Positions 13,857 to 26,423 of a DNA stretch of 64,000 bases are shown here, in pieces. The notes below the pieces were generated by a model, which saw only the letters and a program-made list of their open reading frames with translations, ran no database searches and had not been told where the DNA came from. Both the position numbers and the translations under genes were made by a program. Location: assembly GCA_012295275.1 (NCBI GenBank), contig CM022669.1, forward strand, positions 11,907,980 to 11,971,979. Reading direction: 5' to 3'. How positions within the stretch are numbered: position 1 is the first letter of the stretch; each line of letters starts with the position of its first letter. The stretch is from Chrysomallon squamiferum (taxonomy: Eukaryota; Mollusca; Gastropoda; Neomphalida; Peltospiridae).

Positions 13857-14504
13857 ATTCCTCGACTGGAAATATAAGAAACAGATTTTCTGTTTCTGAC
13901 ATTTGAATTTATGCATATCCATGATACATTTCTAGTAGTTCATGGGCCAAGCATGGAATGTTTACTGAAGTGAATGACCAATGTACGTTTGTTCTTAGTG
14001 CTTTAAATGACTAAAATATTGTGTATTATAATACACTTAACCCTCCATTTAATGCATCTCGATTTGCCGAAATTCGGATCGCTCAGGGGTTAGCTAACCG
14101 TCTGAAAATGTCTTCTAAAGCACACCAGTCTGTTTAAAATGGCCATCGGTGATTGAAAAAGATGAAAAAAAAAAGAAGAAAAAAGTCATAATTTAGTATA
14201 GGCAAAAACAAGGAAAAGGTGAATTTATATATATAGAGAGAGAGAGAGATAGATAGGAGTTGTTGATTTCGGCTGTGACGTTAACAACCATAAGGTTGTT
14301 TCCATCATCTTACTCAGTGCACCATATTACGTGGCCGACGCTGACTTTCACCTGTTCTGTGGGTTGATCGTCGTACGAATAACTTGTTTGAAGATTGGAT
14401 GATTGTGGGTTACTACCACGCCTCAACCTAGCGGGTTATATAATGGTTTTAACATTAGCAGGCAACATTAAGCATCATTATCCAAAAAGGTGCATTTGGC
14501 GGGG

Positions 14505-15105
14505 TTCGGAAAAAAATGGTACCAGAGAAAAATGACACCCGGAAGAAATGGCACTATGTAGATTTGGAAAAAATGTTACTTGAAAAATGTTTGATTGCTT
14601 ATTCATATTTTGTTACTGGTAGTAGGTGTGTGTGTGTGTGTGTGTGAATTGACTGAATGTTATTCTGGAAGCTATTTTAACTGTGGTATGAGTATTTACA
14701 TTAGGTACATCTGTATGAATGTGCCTGTATGTATGCACGTACTTATGCATCTATGTACGTGTGCAAGCATAGATATATGTAAGTGTATATGTGTAATACT
14801 GAACTCTGATATTATACTGTGTTAAGCAAAACCAAGTGGCTGAGTGAAGCTATATATTAATATACATGTATATAACAATGTTGCATGAATAAACTGTATT
14901 TTCAAAAATACTTTAAAGTTTTTTTTTTTTTTTTTTTTTTTGAAACAGCTATACAGAAAAAATAAATAAGGTGCCATTTTTTCCAAATCTGCACAGTACA
15001 ATTTCTTCCGGTTGCATTTTTTTCCAAATCTGCACAGTGCAATTTGAATTTCTTCCGGTTGCAATTTTTTCCAGATGCCGTTTGTTCCGGTGCTATTTCT
15101 TCCTA
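14505..15105. repeat. Inverted and tandem repeat block, candidate foldback or MITE-like element
   Basis: On the left (about 14505-14578) units such as CCGGAAGAAATGGCA and TTTGGAAAAAATG repeat. On the right (about 14972-15103) the reverse complement of the same units occurs at least three times in tandem, for example TTTCCAAATCTGCACAGT followed by ATTTCTTCCGG. The best arms, 14539-14574 and 14974-15010, pair over about 37 bases with roughly five mismatches. They enclose about 400 bases with TG and poly-T tracts. No transposase frame was found inside, and target duplications were not clear. Confidence 0.65.
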
Positions 15106-15113
15106 CACCCACA

Positions 15114-15285
15114 GTTGGCAACCCAGGTCCACAACAGGATCGACGACGCACGCTATGTGCAGCTCCAAGAGCTCCTTCGCTACCTGTATTTCGATCGTCT
15201 TCAGGACCGCATGACTGTGACAGAATTCCCCTGTGGAATCGGTTGGAATATCCGTTTAAAGCACCAAATCGAAAATATTAAACAT
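15114..15285 (+). other. GC-richer exon-like island, unassigned
   Basis: Directly after the repeat block comes CCCACAG, a good acceptor, then about 170 bases of much higher GC. One frame reads ATQVHNRIDDARYVQLQE and continues with LLRYLYFDRLQDRMTVTEF, open for about 65 codons to a stop near 15322. A second frame is also open. I recognise no family, and no strong donor ends the island. It may be an exon of a lost or transposon-carried gene, or chance. Confidence 0.25.
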
Positions 15286-16366
15286 TCTCAAAAACTCTCA
15301 GTGACAAAATCTTTCATTTCCTAATACGCTGTTTTCTATTGACAAATTTTTTCCCTGTGACTTTCTTCCTATTTTTTGTATGTATGTGTGTGTGGAGGGG
15401 GGAAATCTGTGACTTTTTCCCTACATTCGTGCATTCAATGAATGTGATTCATACTCATGATACTGTCCTGCAGGGTAAGTAAAACTGAATTTAAAGTAAA
15501 TTTACATGTATATATTATTGTTTAAATGTATGGTTAAATGCAGATTCAACTGTATATTGTTGTGGTTATTAAAAACTGAAAATAACTTCTTTTTTTTTTC
15601 ATTTAATTATTATTATATGTCTTATATTAATAATAATAACAAAAATCAGTAAAATGCCTCCCGAAAGGAAGGAAAATAAGCAAAGAAGAATAGAGAGAGT
15701 TTAACCATTTGTTTCTCTTTGTAACGCTTTATGCTGTGCAAGTATAAATATAGACTAACTGAAACCAATCTAAATTCATTTCGAAGTTGTTGATTTTACT
15801 CTAATCAATTTTCAAATGATGAAAACTCAAAATTGCATTTTTCATATGTTAACATTGCCTGCGGAAGTAAATTTTGGTATGATTAAAATTTTGTATACAT
15901 AAAGTAACATGATAACGTCATATGTATTATTAGTATTATTTAACTCGTTTATTAAATAATTAATAAATCGAAATTTTTGTGACCGATGTAGCGATACTAA
16001 TAGTAATACTAATTATACTTAGTTTTACTACCATTGTTGAATCATTGTATCAATCATTCAGTGTGTACCATTATATCAGTAGTATCATACTAAATAATAG
16101 ATTGATGAATATTATGGTTAAGGGGAATACCCTCTATTTCTAATTTCCGATTTTTAATGTAATTTAAAATAAAAGCTGAAGATGTTTAAAACGAAAGTTC
16201 TTGTTATTTGGGAAAGCGTTTCGATCGTTGGCCCATCTTTTGTTTGTTTATTTATTTATTTATTTATTATTTTGGGGATAAAAATAGTTTTTTGAAACTT
16301 TCATAATATTTTGAATTTTTATTGATTTAATTTTAGCAAGTAACAGATGTTCATATCTCTGAAAAA

Positions 16367-17846
16367 ATGGTCAAATACATCCCTGGAGATGTGGTTTGGG
16401 TCAAGGTTACTCGTTGCCCATGGTGGCCAGCCGAGGTTCTTAATTTTTAATTGTATATAACAGTAAATTATGTCATATTATTGTATTAATTAAGTAAAGA
16501 AAACAGCAAAAACAAACATTAAAAACATTGCAGATAAACTTCATGTAAGGTTAAGAAATATTTTTTTTTTTAATAAAATGTAATAATTGTAATAATGGAT
16601 AAAGATAGTTCATTATACGTCTGTTTGAAAGCTGAAAATAATTTACTAAATGATACACAAATTGTCGTGTGTTTTATCACTAATGTTATCAAATAGTGTT
16701 CACTGTAAATATACATGGATTCTTTTAACATACTAATTATATAGAACTAATTTTGATCATGACATTACAAAATATTTAATGACTAAATTTATGCTCTTGT
16801 TTTATAAAATACCAGGTGCTAGATCCAAAATTGTGTCCATTGCCAAACAAGAGTGCTCAAAGATCCTTCATTGCCTTTGTAAAATTTTTCAATGAAGATG
16901 AATAGTGAGTTTTTCATATTCTTTATGACAGTGTGTATTATAAATAGATAGATAGATATAGATATATAGATATACACACACACACACACTCACACACACA
17001 TATTTACATACATACATACATACACAAACATTTCTTTTACAGTACTTACTTAGAGGAACCATTTTTTTAACTGAATGACTTCATTTATATCGTTTTTTTT
17101 TTTTTTTTTATTTTAGTCAAGTTGTAACTTGTGAATCAAATATAATGCCTTTTAGATGTCCACGGATGTTGGAATTAATAAAAAAGGGTAAGAATTGAAC
17201 ATATTTTAAAAAAAATACATTGAATTGTAAATTATTATACAAAATAGCAATACACATTTTTGTTTTGTTTTTAAGTGATACTGGAAAATATTTAAATAAT
17301 ATAAAAAAAAAAAAAATAGTATTTTCCTTAATACTCCTATTTATTAAAACACTATATAACAAAGATAAAATAATAAAAAATATAGATATAAAACTAAAGG
17401 TTTACAGTAAGATTATTGGTACAGAATTTGTAATGTAAACTATATAATTCACTTTGCTTTTGGAATGGATATTTTATAGAAACAGTGTGTATTACAGCTG
17501 AGATGTATTTTGGCTGCTGGTATTTTTGAAGTTCATTATTTTTTTTGTTTAATGATATTTTTAATTTTGAATTAAAAAGCTGAAACAAAATCTCTTTAAT
17601 CTGACAGGGCAGAATGAAAGGCGGTCTAGTTTGTCTAACAGATTCCAACCTGCCGTTGCTATGGCAGAGCAGAAACTTAGCAACTACAGTCCAGCCACTC
17701 TTTCTAGATGCAGTTCTAGGTTAGTTAATAATATATCATTTATTAAATTTAAAAAAGCCTGATAAGCCTTTTATTATCAATAATGTATATTATTTATAAA
17801 TATAAGGTATTAACAATTAAATAAATGCCAGAGTTATATTAGGTTG

Positions 17847-17880
<34 letters not shown>

Positions 17881-20800
17881 CTTTTGAAACATTTTGTTGA
17901 GGTTCATTAAAATGATTTTAGGAAATCTTTCAGTTATTTATCCTGTCAGTTTTGTATCCTATCCATAGAACAGTTTACTTTAACCATGATTTCTTCTTTA
18001 ATTTTATTTTATTTGAAATCTTCCGTTGTTACAGTGTTTCAGCCTATGATCCTAATCTAGATGAAGAAAGCAGCTGTAGTGATTCAGAACTTCCTGAAGG
18101 ACTGACTATACCAGATGCAAGTAAGTTCATTTTTCCATTCTTTTCAGGATACCTTAAACAAAAAAAAAAATGGGAAAAATAAATAAATCAGACTCAGAAA
18201 AATATCCATTACTATTTTGTTTTGCTTTCTTTATTACTTTTTTATATCTGTTTAGATATGATGGCCATCCATGAAAATGACGCTGTCTGGGCTAAGTACA
18301 GAAAATTTCCTTACTGGCCTGCAGTTGTAAGTATTGAAAATATGATTTTATTTTTATAGATAATTTTGGTGTATAATCAAATGTTATAGAAAGCAATAGG
18401 ATAAGACAGAAGCATACGAATAACATGAAACATTTCTTTTTAATTAACAAAATTTTTATAACAATATATTTATTATAATTGAGATCACAGCAGAGACATG
18501 ATTTTGAATAATATTTTTATGTATTAATTTTTTTTTCTTTCTCTTTTCTTCCAGGTACAGAGAGTGAAGAAAGAAAAAAGACTAGCCTTATCATTTCTTG
18601 GACAGAATTCTGATACTAAAAAACGGCAATTTAGCAGTTTCTTTATGCACTTATAACTAAAATCTGAAAGAAACATTTTATAGGCCATCATAGTAGAATT
18701 AGATTTTCATTTAACATAATTTATAATCTGGCTTTAATATAGAAATATGATGATTCAATACTAATCTAAATTTACAGTCTTTTTCTCTACACTGTGATTC
18801 AAATTGAATAATTTTGATGATAAAAATAACTTATTTTTATATTTCGAATATATTATGCCAATTAAATATTGTAATGGTTACAGCATTCTTATTAACCAGT
18901 AATTTGTGGTCTATTTTCAGATTTTTTATGCACTTTGGAAAGCATAATATACTTCCATTTTCACATTCTAAAAGAAAAGAGTTTGAAGTAAGTATGTGAT
19001 TGTATCACTGTTAAGATATTAATGATCTGAGTTTGTTTTAAAATCTTTCCAAAATGACTAGAAATCATTTAACTGCAAAACCTATTTTAACTATAAATTT
19101 ACATTCTTCAGAATTAATTTAGAAAAATATTTATGATAAGGCACATGACTACAACTGTTTTTTGTGTATTTGATACATAGAAACTCATAAATAGCATCTT
19201 TTGTGGCATCTATAAAACTTTGTTAACTTAAAAGAAAGGACAAAAATTAATATAGAATTATTATGATTTTGTAAAAAAAAATTCAGGCCTTTTTTTATTC
19301 CACTTACTTCTATCTCACAATACTGGTTTTGTTTTGAATAATAACAATATCCTAAATTTTAATTTTTTTAGGAAATGGGCGAGACATTAAACGAACCACT
19401 CCGATCACAGTTTCAGAATGCTGTTCGGGAAGCTGAAGTGTACATCAACAAAAAAGCTCTTCAGTGTTTTGGTTTTTATTTTTCACTTTCCCTGTGTTTC
19501 TTTTCCTTTTAATGTAGTCACTTGAAATCCAGTATCCATAAAAAGAAATTTAAAAAATCTTTTTAAAAAGAAAGAATCTTGTAAATTGTTGTTGCTATTA
19601 TATAAAATTACTATTATTACTAATAGTAGTATTAAATTATTAATTATATTATTATTATTATTATTATTAGTTTTTTTTACCTTATTAAGATTCAAGAAAT
19701 TTTTAAAAATAATCATGAAGGTAAAAATAAATATTTTTAAAAAAGTCAAATTTACTGTTTCTGTAGTTTTGTATTTAGATTATCTGTTGGATGATATTAA
19801 TAACTGTAAACAAAAAGTGATGTTTCAGACAGTTTTTTTTTTTTTGTTATATTACATTCAGGAGATGAAAAAGTAGAGAATGACTCTGGCGCATCTTTTA
19901 ACAATACTATTGAAAGTGAACCAGAAACACCAAGACCTTCAGATGGTGATGCACCTCCAGTGAAGAAAAGACGCCTGTCAGCTCCGGCCTGTAACAATAA
20001 AAGCTCAAAACAAGATGAAATGGAGTAAGCTTTCCTCGATCTCAGAAGTTACTCTGGTTGTGTTTGTACAAATATTTTAAAATACCTGTTTAGAATTGAA
20101 GAAATGGAGAATTGTAGATGCAGTTTAGCTCTGTTCAGACAAATCTGTCGTGTATGTGTCATATAAAAGGTAGATAATTTTTATCCAGAGCATGAGAGTG
20201 ATGTTAATAATCTGTTGATAGTTCACCGTGTTCAAATTAAAATAGATGTATTAATTAATTGTTTCTGTCAGATGCTTCTACAAGTTACTTTTAAAAACAA
20301 AATCTTATTCTAACATTCTTTTGAACAGAAGCAGGAAAAAAAAATTAAAGGCTAGAAATAAGAGAATTGTGGATTTCATTTTATCATCTGAAATGCAGGT
20401 AATTTATTTTAATAATATTTTATTTTATTTACTAATTTATTTTTCAAACAGTTGCTTTTATTTGATAGTGAGCTGTTTTTTTTTTTTTTTTTTAACTGAT
20501 TGGTTAAACATTGTACAGTTCAAATTTTCATCCATAATATGACAACTAAACATTAATAATATAAACTATATTACAGGTTTATAATCAGAAATATTTTTTA
20601 AATATATTAATGCTGAAAAAAAAAAAAAAAATTATATCAACAGTTCTTAAATCTTTGAAAAAATAATTATATTTTTTTTATTTAGAAATACCTCTTACAA
20701 ATTTATAACAAAGAAAAAAAAAGTGATCTTCATCAAAAATACCAGACAAGTCAGGGAGAACGAAACAGACTGCGACATGCAGGATATGGTCCTATTGAAA

Positions 20801-22184
20801 ATGAAGAACAGGTGACAAACAGAATGATATTAAATTTTAAAATTATCAGCCATGTCTGTCTTTTCTGAAAATCATTAAAGTGTGTTTATATAAAAATGGT
20901 ATTCTGAATTGCTGAATATACACAATACTCTAACTTGAAATATTGCATATTTTGTGCATAAAATACAATTAAAAATAGATTTGTACATTTTCTTTAGTGA
21001 ATTTGTTTAATCATTGCAGGAATTAGATTTTCTCAAGCCATTAATTATTAATGATGTAGTTAGACCTGCAGTTTCGTTTAGCAAGGATGTCAGACAATCA
21101 TCCATTTGTGAATATTTCAAGAAATTATTTTAGCCATTGATTGTCATCTGCATTTTCTGCTCTGTTAAATATGTTATTTACTAGTCTGGTAGATTCCTAG
21201 AGTACAAGAAGAATTAATCATTTGTTTTTTAATTTGGTTACAGCAAGATGAAATTACATTTAAATTGGTTGAATGGATGAGAGAAATTACTGGAACTACC
21301 ATTGTGGACCTAAGCTACATATTGGATGTATGGGTTCCTGAGGTAATAATAGTAATAATTATGGTGAATAAGAATGAAAATATTTAACAAATACCTCAAT
21401 TCTTATTTACAGTTATTTGGAGTTGAAAATACACTTAGAACAGTAGTCTTATTAATAATAACCTAAAAAAGTTAATTCTAATTATAAAGTGATTTAAATA
21501 AATAGTATTTGCAGTCAAACAGTAAATTTAACTGAATGTTAAAAAATTGTAAATGATCATTACATATAAAGGGATGAACAAGTTTGGTTTCTGAAAATTT
21601 GTTCTGTGTTTTCACATTGACTAATTTTGTCAGAAGATCAGAAATGTTAAGATGGCAGCATTCTAATATTTTGCTGTAGTGTTATTTTATTGTCACACTT
21701 TGTTCTTAACTGTGATAGGTTGCCCAGAAAAAAAATATAATAATAACTTGAAGCTATAAAGAACTTCTTAAGAAATTTATTTTACACCTCAATATCAGAT
21801 ATTAAACAGGTATCACAATATCTTGGTTAAATACCATTCTGGAAGATGATTTAAATTAATCTTCTTCAGATGGCCTTAATAAATGACATTTCCTGAGAGG
21901 AAATACCATTTATAGTTCTGTAAATTTAAAAAAAAAACATTTTTAGATTTAGTGTTTTTGTAACTAAGGACATGTTATGATTTGAATTGTAAATATTTGT
22001 TGTTGTCATTTATGTGTTTTATCTGCAGGCTGTTGTCTATGCGCTGATAAAAGTGAAGCAATACAGTCGAAGTCGAGCATGGAAAGTCTTTTGGAAAGGT
22101 TACAAAATGACTAAGGCAGAATGTAAAGAAATCCACAATCACTTAACACATCTCACAGATGGTGCCACATCAATGAGTAAATGA
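16367..22184 (+). CDS. PWWP3A/MUM1-like protein with two PWWP modules
   Basis: This is a chromatin-associated protein related to MUM1/EXPAND1 (PWWP3A). Fourteen coding exons join in frame: 16367-16435, 16816-16904, 17117-17187, 17608-17719, 18035-18120, 18256-18326, 18555-18625, 18921-18987, 19372-19471, 19862-20024, 20329-20398, 20686-20811, 21244-21342 and 22029-22184, giving 449 residues. An N-terminal PWWP module has a literal PWWP at 18-21. A second has VWAKYRKFPYWPAV near 153-166. Between them is an acidic serine-rich linker (residues ~115-140), and a basic linker (KKRR) follows the second module. The C-terminal ~140 residues, with LDVWVPEAVVYALIKVK, match the helical PWWP3 tail. The exon 7 junction needs a GC donor at 18626. 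The donors of exons 1 (GTTCTT) and 9 (GTTTTT) are weak, but phase supports them. The first exon is open upstream to 16337, so a start farther 5' (around 15457) is possible. Confidence 0.85.
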
Positions 22185-25100
22185 TTGTTGTTAGGTTCTG
22201 GAAAAGATTAATATATTTTGACATTATCTGGAATCTAAAATTGGCCACAGTCACCAAATTTGCCTTTTTTTCTCTCTCCCTTGCTGAGAGTAAATTTTTT
22301 TCTTTTTTTTTTTAAATTTTATTTTATCCTCACCTGATTAAATGAATGTTTTTGAGAAATATATAATACTCTTTCAACCTGTACCATAATTCTCATCTGC
22401 CTGCTTTTGTCACAATGAACAAGTATATTATCTTTCAAAACAGAAGACCTGTCAACAAAAAAGAAATCTGAAATCCTGACACAGTTGAACCAAAACAAGA
22501 AGACAGAATTCATTTTTGAAATATTAAATTATGGAAAATCAAAATTGCTGATAAAAACATATTTTTTTTCTTTTTTCAGGACAAATATATTTAGAATTAA
22601 ATTTGTGACCATTTCAAAGGATTAATACTGTCAGTGCTATTTGTCTTATCAAAATAATTGGTGCGTTTTTGTATGTTCACTATTTATTTATTCCCCATAT
22701 ATATTTTTTTTAATAGTTAGAAACTTAAAATAACATGTTCCATGAAAGGGATGCCAAGGTTCTTTTCTTATTTTAGTTATCATTTAGTTGTTATCTATAT
22801 TTAGACTGGCTGAGAACATACAATTTGTTTAAAGTTTCTAATCCATACAGATCTGAGTCGTAACCAACAGCAGACAAAACAAACTTCGAGTTAGAAATTT
22901 TTTAACTAAACACAGCTTCTGGGTCAGATATTGTTTTTAATACAGTGAACAGAATTTAAAGCTGAACTGAAATATATAAATGCTATTTTGCTTTAACTTG
23001 TATCAGGTGAATCATGTTTATAAATATTAAATCATTTTGCAGAATATTGTCCTAATCATGAAGATAGTAAAATTACAAGTTAATAACTAGAACAATCGGT
23101 TCTGATTTGATTAAGGTAAGTCTCGTAGACATCCAGTGCTTACAGATATGAGACAAGAAACAGATTTAAAGAACTTACGATAAACATGTTCATTATAAAT
23201 AATTCTTTCTAAAATTGAAATTAATGTCTTTGCCAGAAAAGAGGACATTATGCAAAATGTGTTTTATTTATAAAATCATTTCCATATATTTGTATGTCTG
23301 TCATTTATACATTTATTTCCATTATTTCCTTTTTTTTTTGGAAAAATTCATTGTTTATATTCTTTATACTTAAATTAGAATTTATTTCTGATAAACCTGG
23401 AGCATAAGTTATAATGAGAGTTATTTCTGTTTTTTTAACAGAAAAATTATTTTTACTGGGAAGATACGATATTCCATTTTTAAAATAAAAAATCTTTTAT
23501 TGTTACGATTATAAAATGATTTAATTATTTTGTTTTTATTACAGTTTATACCTACTTACTTATTTATTTATTTAAGAAAATAAATTTATTAAAAAAAAGA
23601 CATTACACTTCTAAAGTTAACATGAGCATTAAGTTTTAATTGTTCAGACAAGATGGCTGTTTAAATGAATTTGTTTCAGCCAAGTACTATTTGCTTTTTA
23701 CTTTTGGTAAAATAATTTCCTATGGAGTTTGAAATTTTGTGCAAATATATTTTTGTAGATGTTTTGTTTTTTGTTTTTTGCATTATGCAAATGAATGGGG
23801 ACTTTTATTTATTTTTTTTTAAAACTGTTTCCATTTTATAAAGATGCTGTTTATTAAATTTTCTTTTTAAAAAAAGAATTTGACAATTGTTAGAACCTTC
23901 ATGATTGCAGACTATAAATTTATTTTATTTTATTTTTTTAATGCTTTATTTACATTTTTATTCATTGTATTTAGCATTTCCTTTTTGCAGTTAATTATTT
24001 TAGGTCATATACAAAAAATAATTGTACATATTTATTAAAAGTAATAAGCTGAAATGTGTGTGTGTGTGTGTAAAATATGGTTTAGATCAATTGCTTGTTT
24101 TCACTGCCGTAGGTAGTTCACGCAAGTTGTCACAAACCTTTTGCTTCCTTAACACATAACAAGTAACCTGATAAATAAAGTGTTCCAAACTTTGGTCTGT
24201 AGATCACTGAGAATCCAGGACCTCAGTACAAAATTTCAAAAGGCTGCAGTGTATAATTATAATATTTATGTTGTTGTTATCTTTCTTAATTTATTGATGA
24301 AATATATATCTAAATTTACTCATATAATTATCTTTAACTGAATATTCAGTTACATTTATCTTTCAGCTGAGATATGAAACTGGGGAAAAAACTTATTTTA
24401 TGTTGCAAAGACAGACTTCTTCAAAGCAAGGAAATAAAAGGTGAAACGGTGGGGAACCACTGGCGATAGAATCATATTCCATGTCATAAAATTTCTTCTA
24501 ATTCAGATATATAAAATCACATTAACCAATTAATAAAAATAAACTTTATTGTCTACAAAGCAAAACAAAAACGTATTTGTTTTTCTGTTATATATTTATG
24601 ACAGGCTTATGTCATTGCATGAAAGCAAAATAGCAGGTTATTTGAAAAATATGAACATGTATTCTAAAAAGTAAGGGCTTTGATGTGCGTGGAAATTTTT
24701 TTATAGAAAAAGTCCTACTCTCATAATATATATACATTCATTGTGCCATTTAGAAATAAGAGAAATGAAATATAATAATTTCCAAATTAGAACTGAAAAT
24801 ACCATGTATATATATTATTGCTATACATTTGTTACAAACATCATTAATGGTTTCCAGATAAGCAATAATTATGTCTGTTTAAGAAAAATAAAAACAGTGG
24901 AGGTGGACTGATGATAATAGTTTAAAAGTTCTACATGTACTATTAATAAACATTTTTTTTTTAAATCAGAACTTATAATAACATTTTCTTTTGTTACAAA
25001 TATGTATAATAATTGTCCCAATTAAACAGTAATAATGTTGCTTGCACAGATTTTTTTTTCTCTTTTCTCTTTTTTTTTTTGTGTTGGGTATGTTAGATTA

Positions 25101-25461
25101 CTGATTTCTACAAAAAAAGTGTTTGTCTTTGCACAAAGCATGTACAATTAAATAATATATATACTTCACATGGTGTTTTATTTTTATTATTCATATCTTA
25201 AATCTTACAATTCAGTTTCTCTGCTGGTTTGCTATATGGTTTTATTTTACAATCACAATATTGGACAAAGTGTAAATCTGTAGCAAAAACTATTTCACAA
25301 ACACTGGAAAAAAATGTAGGCAAAAGTTTTAATATTGTGCGTTGAAATTGGAAATGTGCTGAAGGTATAAACTTCAAGATACTGACAAATCTTGCTATGA
25401 ATGATAAAGACAAAGTTATTACCAGTTTAAATAATGTGTATCACAAAGTTTGCTGTACACC
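22185..25461. other. Convergent 3' ends: PWWP3-like 3' UTR and NAT8-like 3' UTR
   Basis: There is no coding exon in this 3.3-kb AT-rich stretch. It should hold the plus-strand PWWP3-like 3' UTR, with a candidate AATAAA at 24174, and the minus-strand NAT8-like 3' UTR, with a candidate signal at 25182-25177 about 280 bases after its stop. The open frames at 22319-22513 (-) and 25198-25413 (-) show no domain. Confidence 0.55.
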
Positions 25462-26151
25462 TCATGTCTTATCCTGCAGAACATATTCAAATTCGTATGT
25501 CCAAATGCTAATCAAACCATGAAAGTACCGATGGGTTCTAAAATTGACTTGAACAAACCCCATACTTTTGTAAAGATTTCTTGCAGGTTCATGAATTGGA
25601 GTTGTAATTAATTCAATAACACTGTAGTTGTGACTTTTACAGAAATCAATAGTTTTCTGTACCAGTTTTCTTGCAATACCTCGTTTTCGAAACTGTTTTC
25701 TCACGGCCATTCGTCTTAGCCATGCTATTTTCTTAGGCGTCTTGAACATATTTAAGTTTTCTTTCTTCACAATCGCTATTGTTCCTGCAACTACGCCATC
25801 GCATTCTGCAACCCAGAAATGATTATCTTCATCAGCACTGAAATAATTCTTATGAACATCTTTCATATCTGAAAGAGGTGGTCCGTAAATATAAAATATT
25901 GCAGCTAAAAATATTAAGAAATAGACGACGACAGAGTACAAGCACAGAAATGATAACAAGATGTATATGGACTGATAATAAATGAGACAAAGACTGGAAC
26001 AAATAAAAATGATCGACAGTGATCTTGAGTGGTTTACAGCAAACATGAACGATGGATAAACATTGCTGTAATTTGCTTCTTTCAAGACACTCCACACTTC
26101 GGTTTTATCTAAAGGTGTCCAAGACCTTATGATTATATTATGTTCAGACAT
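25462..26151 (-). CDS. NAT8-like GNAT N-acetyltransferase (single exon)
   Basis: An intact 229-residue open frame from ATG 26151-26149 to the stop at 25462. Residues ~45-90 form one long hydrophobic stretch, probably two adjacent membrane helices. This is the NAT8/NAT8L arrangement, which anchors the enzyme in the endoplasmic reticulum membrane. The GNAT fold follows: HFWVAECDGVVAGTIAI (111-127, beta strands 2-3), then the acetyl-CoA-binding motif A with QFRKRGIARKLV (153-164), then ARNLYKSMGF (190-199) with the conserved tyrosine. Length matches NAT8 (about 227). Family members acetylate cysteine conjugates, lysines or, for NAT8L, aspartate; the substrate here cannot be read from sequence. 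It is head to head with TBCA, the two ATGs being 272 bases apart. It has no introns, unlike most of its neighbours. Confidence 0.92.
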   Translation of the reverse strand: MSEHNIIIRSWTPLDKTEVWSVLKEANYSNVYPSFMFAVNHSRSLSIIFICSSLCLIYYQSIYILLSFLCLYSVVVYFLIFLAAIFYIYGPPLSDMKDVHKNYFSADEDNHFWVAECDGVVAGTIAIVKKENLNMFKTPKKIAWLRRMAVRKQFRKRGIARKLVQKTIDFCKSHNYSVIELITTPIHEPARNLYKSMGFVQVNFRTHRYFHGLISIWTYEFEYVLQDKT

Positions 26152-26423
26152 TAGAACACTGCATTTGAAAATAATAATATTATATTCTTATTATTTAAAT
26201 GATACTATGGATTAGACGCATCAGGTTATCGAAGATTTTCATCTCTATCCAATTGTACACTTTAGAAACAGACTCGCTTATCCTGGAGTCTGAAACAAAT
26301 ATTGCTTATCGAGACATCATACCTCCATCCACTTCCTATCGGCATTTTCGTGCGTGCTTGTTGCTACCTGAACCAAATAACAGTAACTTTTGTAACATAA
26401 CTTAGTTATTTATATCTTATAAA
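26152..26423. promoter_or_regulatory. Probable bidirectional promoter between NAT8-like gene (-) and TBCA (+)
   Basis: Only 272 bases separate the two divergent start codons, so both core promoters and 5' UTRs must lie here unless distant 5' exons exist. The segment is less AT-rich than its surroundings. No TATA box was assigned. Confidence 0.55.

Larger units (their letters stand above)
12433..16336. other. Intergenic SNAPC3 to PWWP3-like gene, with repeat block
   Basis: After the SNAPC3 3' UTR there is no recognised gene until 16337. From about 14040 to 15300 the sequence is less AT-rich and contains repeat-derived material: a GA tract near 14235, an inverted/tandem repeat block (14500-15105) and an exon-like island (15114-15285). 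A GTAAGT donor at 15475 could end a 5' non-coding exon of the PWWP3-like gene. A TG then TA run lies at about 13803-13838. Confidence 0.6.

Noticed and set aside
21020-21140. Possible extra exon of the PWWP3-like gene after a TTGCAG
   Set aside because: The flanking exons already join in phase without it, and it has no clear donor.
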